Assembly (NCBI GenBank): GCA_036477795.1
Contig: JAZGDL010000299.1
Location: forward strand, 1 to 5,450
Source of the DNA: JAZGDL01 sp036477795
GTDB taxonomy: Bacteria; Planctomycetota; Phycisphaerae; UBA1845
Length of the DNA: 5,450 bases
Direction: 5' to 3'
Under the pieces are notes generated by a model. It was given only the letters and a program-made list of their open reading frames with translations. It was not told the DNA's origin and did no database searches. This document shows positions 1-4,700 of the stretch, piece after piece. The first letter of the stretch is position 1. Each line of letters starts with the position of its first letter. Both the position numbers and the translations under genes were made by a program.

Positions 1-425
1 CCTACGGCGGCAAGATGAAGCTGTACGACGGTCGCACGGGCGAACCGTTCGATCAGCAGGTGATGGTGGGCTTCATCTACATGTTGAAACTGCACCACCT
101 GGTGGACGACAAGATTCACGCCCGCTCGACCGGCCCCTACAGCCTGATCACCCAGCAGCCGTTGGGCGGCAAGGCCCGCACCGGGGGCCAGCGGTTCGGT
201 GAGATGGAGGTGTGGGGCTTGGAGGCCTACGGGGCCGCCTACACGCTGCAGGAGTTGCTTACCGTCAAGAGCGACGACGTCGAGGGGCGGACCAAGCTGT
301 ACGAGTCCATGGTCAAGGGCACCAACACGCTGGAGGCCAGTACGCCGGTCTCCTTCGACGTGCTGTGCAACGAAGTGCGTGGTTTGGGCTTGAACATCCA
401 GCTCGAGAAACGCCGGGTTATTTAG
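1..425 (+). CDS. rpoB: RNA polymerase subunit beta, C-terminal end (partial)
   Basis: This is the C-terminal end of the beta subunit of DNA-directed RNA polymerase, which forms half of the catalytic cleft and contacts the beta prime clamp. The reading frame enters from the left edge (first full codon at 3) and gives 140 residues to a TAG at 423-425. Signature stretches match the family nearly word for word: DGRTGEPF, KLHHLVDDKIHARSTGPYSL, TQQPLGGKA, GGQRFGEMEVW, LEAYGAAYTLQELLTVKSDD, and the terminal segment LGLNIQLEKRR. These make up the beta C-terminal clamp region that anchors the switch region and the beta prime N-terminus. The 5' part lies outside the window. It is followed directly by a palindromic element instead of rpoC, which is unusual. 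The stop codon lies inside an 8-bp direct repeat flanking that element. Identification is secure. Confidence 0.99.
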   Translation, partial: YGGKMKLYDGRTGEPFDQQVMVGFIYMLKLHHLVDDKIHARSTGPYSLITQQPLGGKARTGGQRFGEMEVWGLEAYGAAYTLQELLTVKSDDVEGRTKLYESMVKGTNTLEASTPVSFDVLCNEVRGLGLNIQLEKRRVI

Positions 426-429
426 GGTG
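422..429. repeat. Left copy of 8-bp direct repeat (putative target-site duplication)
   Basis: TTAGGGTG occurs here and again at 518-525, exactly bordering the two ends of the 88-bp palindromic element. The bases just outside the copies (T421 and A526) extend neither copy, so the repeat is exactly 8 bp. This copy contains the rpoB stop codon TAG (423-425). A target-site duplication made on insertion is the simplest reading. Confidence 0.7.
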
Positions 430-517
430 GTAAGCGTTCAGCGGTCAGCGTTCAGCGATCAGCCGGATCGCTGACTGCTGACTGCTGAAAGCTGACTGCT
501 AATGGCTGAACGCTTAC
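430..517. mobile_element. 88-bp MITE/REP-like palindromic element of 7-bp units
   Basis: The element has perfect 13-bp terminal inverted repeats: GTAAGCGTTCAGC at 430-442 and its reverse complement GCTGAACGCTTAC at 505-517. It is flanked by the direct repeat TTAGGGTG. Inside, the left half is built of heptads of form NNTCAGC (GTTCAGC, GGTCAGC, GTTCAGC, GATCAGC at 436-463). The right half has the complementary heptads GCTGANN (GCTGACT, GCTGACT, GCTGAAA, GCTGACT, then GCTAATG and GCTGAAC at 470-511). The register permits several alternative hairpins slipped by 7 bp. It has no coding capacity, so it could only move with a transposase supplied in trans. Heptad CAGC-type palindromes are, from memory, common between genes in several phyla including Planctomycetota and Desulfobacterota; I cannot name a family. 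Confidence 0.72.
437..489 (+). other. Strong internal stem-loop within the palindromic element
   Basis: In the transcript, 437-460 can pair with 466-489 around the 5-base loop AGCCG (461-465). Of 24 positions, 21 are Watson-Crick pairs, two are G-U (443/483 and 450/476) and one is a mismatch (451/475). The innermost nine pairs (TCAGCGATC with GATCGCTGA) are perfect. No T-run follows, so it is not a classical intrinsic terminator. It lies 12 bases after the rpoB stop and could stabilise the upstream mRNA end, slow transcription, or be an RNase III site; these roles are inference. Confidence 0.65.
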
Positions 518-525
518 TTAGGGTG
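518..525. repeat. Right copy of 8-bp direct repeat (putative target-site duplication)
   Basis: TTAGGGTG starts immediately after the last base of the right terminal inverted repeat and matches 422-429 exactly. Removing the element and one copy leaves rpoB with its own stop codon and a continuous downstream spacer, as expected for a clean insertion. Confidence 0.7.
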
Positions 526-532
526 ATCGACG

Positions 533-552
533 GGCCGCGCCGGTCGCGGGCC
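533..552 (+). other. Short GC-rich hairpin before the GNAT gene
   Basis: CCGCG (535-539) pairs with CGCGG (545-549) around the loop CCGGT. Two more pairs (534/551 and 533/552) form if G550 is bulged out. It ends one base before the GGGGAG ribosome binding site. There is no T-run, so it is not a good terminator. It might affect access to the ribosome binding site, but short GC hairpins arise easily in such sequence. Confidence 0.3.
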
Positions 553-558
553 GGGGAG
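553..558 (+). promoter_or_regulatory. Shine-Dalgarno site that decides the GNAT start
   Basis: GGGGAG sits 8 bases before ATG 567. It is only 2 bases before the alternative ATG 561 and overlaps the GTG at 558. The spacing therefore favours 567 as the true start. Confidence 0.6.
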
Positions 559-566
559 TGATGGTA

Positions 567-1043
567 ATGGCATCGATTTCGTACCAGACCGTAGAGCACA
601 TGGATGTGGAAGAATTGGCTGAGTTTTACGCCCGCCAGGGGCAGCGCAGCAGATCATCATCCCCCAAGCTGGAGGCCATGGTGGAGAACAGCTTCTGCTT
701 CGTGACGGCCCGGCAGGGCGACCGTCTGATCGGGATCGCCCGCGGCCTGACCGACGGAGTGCGCGGGCAGTTGGTGGAGTGCAAGCTCGATCCGGAGTGT
801 CAGGGGCCCGCGGCGGTGACCAAGACCCAGGGACGGATCGAGCATGACCGAGAAGGCATCGCCCGGACCATGGCGTTGCGTGTGATTGATGCCCTTCGCG
901 AATACGGGGTGGAGGAGATTCACGTAATGGCTTACGGCACGGAAGTGGATTTCTGCGAAGAACTGGGCTTCAAGAGAGTCGGTGGAATGGTGGCGCTTCG
1001 GATGGAGGTGGCGCCGGTGGAGGCGTTTGCGGCACGCGCGTAA
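567..1043 (+). CDS. GNAT-like N-acetyltransferase, substrate unknown
   Basis: This encodes 158 residues if started at ATG 567 (161 from GTG 558), a usual length for a single GNAT domain. GNAT proteins are cytosolic and transfer an acyl group from acyl-CoA to an amine. Visible parts are: strands around residues 42-60 (SFCFVTARQGDRLIGIARGL), the beta-4 strand and start of motif A at 66-80 (LVECKLDPECQG), the following helix GIARTMALRVIDALREYGV at 97-115, strand EEIHVMAY at 116-123, and the C-terminal motif FCEELGFKRVGG at 129-140, which matches the F-x-x-LGF pattern of the family. Oddly, the acetyl-CoA-binding loop, normally a compact QGxGIG-like turn, appears split by about 16 residues (81-96) between QG and GIA. 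Catalytic competence is therefore uncertain and it may be a divergent or degenerate member. It shares the GC-rich composition of rpoC and its stop codon abuts the next ATG. The product class is likely; the substrate cannot be told. Confidence 0.75.
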   Translation: MASISYQTVEHMDVEELAEFYARQGQRSRSSSPKLEAMVENSFCFVTARQGDRLIGIARGLTDGVRGQLVECKLDPECQGPAAVTKTQGRIEHDREGIARTMALRVIDALREYGVEEIHVMAYGTEVDFCEELGFKRVGGMVALRMEVAPVEAFAARA

Positions 1044-1454
1044 ATGGATCGACGACAAGACGAGACTACGATGGGTCAGTGGCACGATATCTGTCGAGAA
1101 AACTGGAAGGCGGCAGAGTTGGCTTATGATAAGGAGCTGTTCAGGAGTTGTGTGAGCCGCTGCTATTACGCCGCGTTTTCCGCAGTGACGTCGAGGCTGA
1201 CGTCGACGAAGTCCTACACGTTTCCGAAAGGTAGGGAAACGCCGCCGCACGGAAAAATCCCGGATTTGATCCGTCGCCATTTGACCGAAATGCAGGAACA
1301 GGATCGCCATCGAATGAAAGCTCAGATACGGCGGGTGTACAACAATCGGCTGAACGCGGATTACAGGAGCAGGGCGTTGGTCGATCAAGCAACAGCGCTG
1401 CTTGTGAGAAGAGATACATGGGGTATTTGCCAATCGTTGGGATTGCTGAAATGA
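1044..1454 (+). CDS. HEPN-domain protein, UPF0332-like
   Basis: This encodes 136 residues from ATG 1044, which directly follows the GNAT stop TAA, or 127 residues from ATG 1071 (start MGQWHDIC). Neither start has a strong ribosome binding site, so translation may be coupled to the GNAT gene. The predicted protein is all helical. Helix 1 covers about 15-31 (ENWKAAELAYDKELF). Helix 2 carries the HEPN signature RSCVSRCYYAAFSAVTSRL (34-52). A third helix follows at about 70-90 (GKIPDLIRRHLTEMQ), and a final pair of helices includes NNRLNADYRSRALVDQATALL (100-120). The YYAAF core and the R-x-x-ADY motif are typical of UPF0332-type HEPN proteins, often found in toxin-antitoxin or nucleic-acid-binding roles. 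The RNase motif R-x(4-6)-H is not at its usual place near the start of the last helices; the only match is R64-H69 in a loop. It overlaps the next gene by 4 bases, so the two are probably partners. Function beyond the domain is inference. Confidence 0.78.
   Translation: MDRRQDETTMGQWHDICRENWKAAELAYDKELFRSCVSRCYYAAFSAVTSRLTSTKSYTFPKGRETPPHGKIPDLIRRHLTEMQEQDRHRMKAQIRRVYNNRLNADYRSRALVDQATALLVRRDTWGICQSLGLLK
1439..1442 (+). promoter_or_regulatory. Weak ribosome binding site supporting ATG 1451
   Basis: GGGA lies 8 bases before ATG 1451. Together with the ATGA stop-start overlap it supports 1451 rather than the in-frame ATG at 1418 as the start of the 90-residue protein. Confidence 0.4.
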
Positions 1455-1723
1455 TTCTGATTACGGATTCACATGAGGTCAACGAGATCGTTGAACTCGT
1501 CGAACGATACCTTGAGCCCCATCAACCGAAGGATCGCAAGTATCGCCTGAACGTTATCCGTGACGCTGTTCAGCAGGAGGATGACTGGTATTACGTGGTC
1601 GTTGAGCCGGACCGCGATGGGATTCCCTCCTATGACGTTTCCGCGCGGCTTGTCGAGGCGGAGTTGGCCATTGAGAAGGATGAAAACAGAAAGATTCTAT
1701 TAGTCCCTACGACACCGAACTGA
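1451..1723 (+). CDS. Small protein of unknown family, coupled to the HEPN gene
   Basis: This encodes 90 residues and I do not recognise the family. The start ATG 1451 overlaps the HEPN stop TGA in an ATGA junction, a standard arrangement for translational coupling and fixed stoichiometry. An in-frame ATG at 1418 would add 11 residues but lies deep in the HEPN gene. The protein is acidic and looks alpha/beta: an N-terminal strand and helix (MILITDSHEVNEIVELVERY, 1-20), a charged helix (about 28-41), a strand DWYYVVVEP (45-53), a turn, a helix SYDVSARLVEAELAIEKD (60-77), and a final strand KILLVPT (81-87). It has no signal peptide or membrane segment. It lacks the GS-x(n)-DxD signature of the minimal nucleotidyltransferases that usually accompany HEPN proteins. 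A partner or antitoxin role is inferred from gene position only. GC is low at its start (25 of 60 in 1441-1500). Confidence 0.75.
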   Translation: MILITDSHEVNEIVELVERYLEPHQPKDRKYRLNVIRDAVQQEDDWYYVVVEPDRDGIPSYDVSARLVEAELAIEKDENRKILLVPTTPN

Positions 1724-1724
1724 T

Positions 1725-1739
1725 CGGAACCGAGTTCCG
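1725..1739 (+). other. Small hairpin in the spacer before rpoC
   Basis: CGGAAC (1725-1730) and GTTCCG (1734-1739) form a perfect 6-bp stem around the loop CGA, starting one base after the stop of the 90-residue gene. No T-run follows, so I do not call it a terminator. It might mark the end of the inserted module or modulate read-through into rpoC. Confidence 0.35.
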
Positions 1740-1746
1740 GCTTCAT

Positions 1747-1754
1747 GGTGAGGA
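1747..1754 (+). promoter_or_regulatory. Ribosome binding site of rpoC
   Basis: GGTGAGGA lies 10 bases before ATG 1765, with GAGGA complementary to the 16S rRNA end. The spacer from 1724 holds only this site and a small hairpin; I see no convincing -35/-10 promoter. Translation of rpoC is thus independent of the upstream gene, while transcription probably comes from upstream. Confidence 0.6.
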
Positions 1755-1764
1755 TTGATTCCAT

Positions 1765-4700
1765 ATGATTGGCAACATTTACGATCGCATAAACGACTAC
1801 GGCAATGTTCGGGTGAGCCTGGCGTCACCGAACGACATTCGGGCCTGGTCCTTCGGTGAGGTCAAGAAACCGGAAACCATCAACTACCGCACCTACCGGG
1901 CGGAGAAGGACGGCCTGTTCTGCGAGCGCATCTTCGGGCCGGAACGCGATTGGGAGTGCGCTTGCGGCAAGTTCAAGGGGACCAAGCACAAGGGCATCAT
2001 CTGCGACCGCTGCGGTGTGAAGGTGACCCACTCGCGGGTGCGGCGCAAGCGCATGGGCCATATCAATCTGGCGGCGCCGGTGGTCCACATCTGGTTCTTC
2101 AAGTCGACGCCCTCGCGTCTGGGGAACCTGCTGGGGATGAAGACGGCCGACCTGGAGAAGGTGGTCTACTTCCAGGACTACCTGGTGGTCGATGCGGGCG
2201 ACACCCCGCTCAAGCATTGCCAACTATTGACCGAGGAGGAGTATCGCGCCGCCCGGGAAAACTACGGGGACACCTTTTCGGCCAAGATGGGGGCTGAAGC
2301 GGTCAAGGCTCTTCTGGCATCGTTGGATCTGCTGAAGACCTCCAACGAGCTGCGCGAGGCCCTGCACAAAACGAACAGCCAACAGAAGATCAAAGAGCTG
2401 AGCAAGCGGTTGAAAGTGGTGGAGTCCCTGCGCAATTCGGAGAACGACCCGACCTGGCTGGTGCTGGAGGTGATTCCGGTGATTCCCCCGGACCTGCGTC
2501 CGCTGGTGCTCTTGGACAGCGGCAATTTTGCCACCAGCGATTTGAACGACCTCTATCGCCGGATCATCAACCGCAACAACCGGCTGAAAAAGCTGGTAGA
2601 TCTGAACGCTCCGGAGGTGATCATCCAGAACGAGAAGCGCATGCTTCAGCAGGCGGTGGACGCATTGTTTGACAATGGCCGCTGCCGCCGGCCGGTGCTG
2701 GGCTCCAGCAACCGCCCGCTCAAGTCCCTCACCGACATGATCAAGGGCAAGCAGGGGCGGTTCCGGGAGAATCTGCTGGGAAAAAGGGTCGATTATTCCG
2801 CCCGCTCGGTGATCGTGGTGGGGCCTGAACTCAAGCTGAATCAATGCGGACTACCCAAGCCCATCGCGTTGGAGTTGTACCAGCCCTTCATCATCCGCAA
2901 GTTGAAGGAGCGAGGCCTGGCGGACACCATCAAGAGCGCCAAGAAGATGCTGGAGCGGCAGGACCAGGAGATATGGGACATCCTCGAAGAGGTAATTCAC
3001 AACCACCCGGTTCTGTTGAATCGGGCCCCGACGCTGCACCGGATGAGCATTCAGGGATTTCAACCGGTGCTGGTCGAAGGCCATGCCATCAAGATTCACC
3101 CGCTGGTGTGCCGGGGGTTCAATGCGGATTTCGACGGAGACCAGATGGCTGTCCACCTCCCGCTTTCGATAGAGGCCCAGGCCGAAGCGCATGTTCTTCT
3201 GATGTCGACCAACAACATCTTCGGCCCGTCCAACGGCTCGCCCATCATGTCGCCCTCGCAGGACATCGTGCTGGGGATCTCTTACCTGACCACGGATCAT
3301 GTGAGCGAACGCCGCGAGGAGAAGGAGATGAAGAGGTTCTTCTCACCGTTCGAAGCCATGTACGCCCGTGCCCAGGGGGCGATCGAGATGCACGAGCTGT
3401 TCCGTGTGCGGCTGGGCGCTGGGACGATCATCGAAGGCCTGGAGAAGGAGCCGCGAGAACTCGGCCAACATGAGCTGGTGACAACGACGGCGGGACGGCT
3501 GATGTTCAACGACATCCTGCCCCAAGGCCTGAGCTACTACAACTTCTCGGTGTCACAAAAAGGGGCGGCCCGGGTGATCGCCGACTGTCACGGCGTGCTG
3601 GGGCGGGCCGCGACCATCGATCTGCTTGATGATATCAAGGACCTCGGTTTCCGTTGGAGTACGCTGGCCGGCCTGTCCTTCGGCGTATTGGACATGCGCA
3701 TTCCTGCCGCCAAGGGCAAGATCATCGCCGCTGCCCAGAAACGCGTGGATGGCATCGAACGCAGTTACCAGCAAGGCGCCTTGACGCCGATGGAGCGGTA
3801 CAACCAGCTCATCGACGTGTGGATCCACGCCCGGGAGTTGGTGACCGAAGAGATGATGAAGGAGCTGCACACCGACCACCGTATGGCCGACGGCACCTAT
3901 GCCAAGCCCGGCCAGAAGGGCAGCAAACCCTACCTGAACCCGATTTTCCTGATGACCGAGTCTGGTGCCCGGGGCAGCGTGGATCAGATCCGGCAGCTCA
4001 GCGGGATGCGGGCCCTGATGGCCAAACCCTCCGGTGAGATCATCGAGACTCCCATCACCGCCAACTTCCGCGAAGGCCTTTCCGTGTTGCAGTATTTCAG
4101 CTCCACGCACGGTGCCCGCAAGGGTCTTGCCGACACCGCTCTCAAAACGGCGGACTCGGGATACCTGACCCGCAAGCTGGCGGACGTCGCCCAAAACGTG
4201 ATTGTCAATATCGATGACTGCGGCACCATCAAAGGATTGACCAAGGGGGCGACCTACAAGGGCGACGAGGTGGACATCCCGCTGCGCGACCGGATCATCG
4301 GCCGGACCGCCCGGGACGCGATCCGCAACCCCATCACCGATGAGCGCATCGTTCGTGAAAACGAGGTGATCTCGTTGCCGGTGGCCCGCAAGATCGAGGA
4401 GCTGGGCTTGGACACCATCCGGGTACGTAGCCCCCTGACCTGCGAGAGCCCGCTGGGATTGTGTGCCAAGTGCTACGGGTGGGACATGTCCACGGGTAGG
4501 CTGGTGGAGGAGGGGATGGCCGTGGGGATCATAGGTGCTCAGTCCATCGGCGAGCCCGGGACGCAGTTGACCATGCGGACCTTCCACACCGGTGGGGTGG
4601 CCTCGCACTCGGTGGTTGACAATGAGATTCGTGCCGGCCAGGGCGGCAAGGTGGTGTATCTGGATCCCGATTCGTGCGTCAAGGTGCCGGCTCACAAAGA

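Noticed and set aside
436..511. CRISPR array or tandem-repeat array
   Set aside because: The 7-bp units are arranged as a palindrome with no unique spacers, and the ends carry inverted repeats and flanking direct repeats. A mobile palindromic element fits better.
525..1054. GATCGACG at 525-532 and again at 1047-1054 as a second pair of insertion repeats around the GNAT gene
   Set aside because: The match is 8 bp but has no inverted repeats or other element ends beside it, and the second copy lies inside the start of the HEPN gene. Chance is sufficient.
657..1433. Antisense open frame of 258 codons opposite the GNAT and HEPN genes
   Set aside because: It runs across the boundary of two sense genes with clear domain motifs and has no domain-like features of its own.
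1044..1723. Standard MNT-HEPN toxin-antitoxin pair
   Set aside because: The small partner has no nucleotidyltransferase signature (no GS motif followed by paired aspartates) and lies downstream of the HEPN gene. I describe it only as a HEPN gene with an unknown partner.
1725..1740. Intrinsic terminator before rpoC
   Set aside because: The stem is only 6 bp and is followed by GCTTCATGG instead of a T-run.
2844..3473. Sense open frame of 209 codons in another frame inside rpoC
   Set aside because: rpoC is intact in its own frame across the whole stretch, including the catalytic NADFDGDQM loop, so this is a frame shadow.
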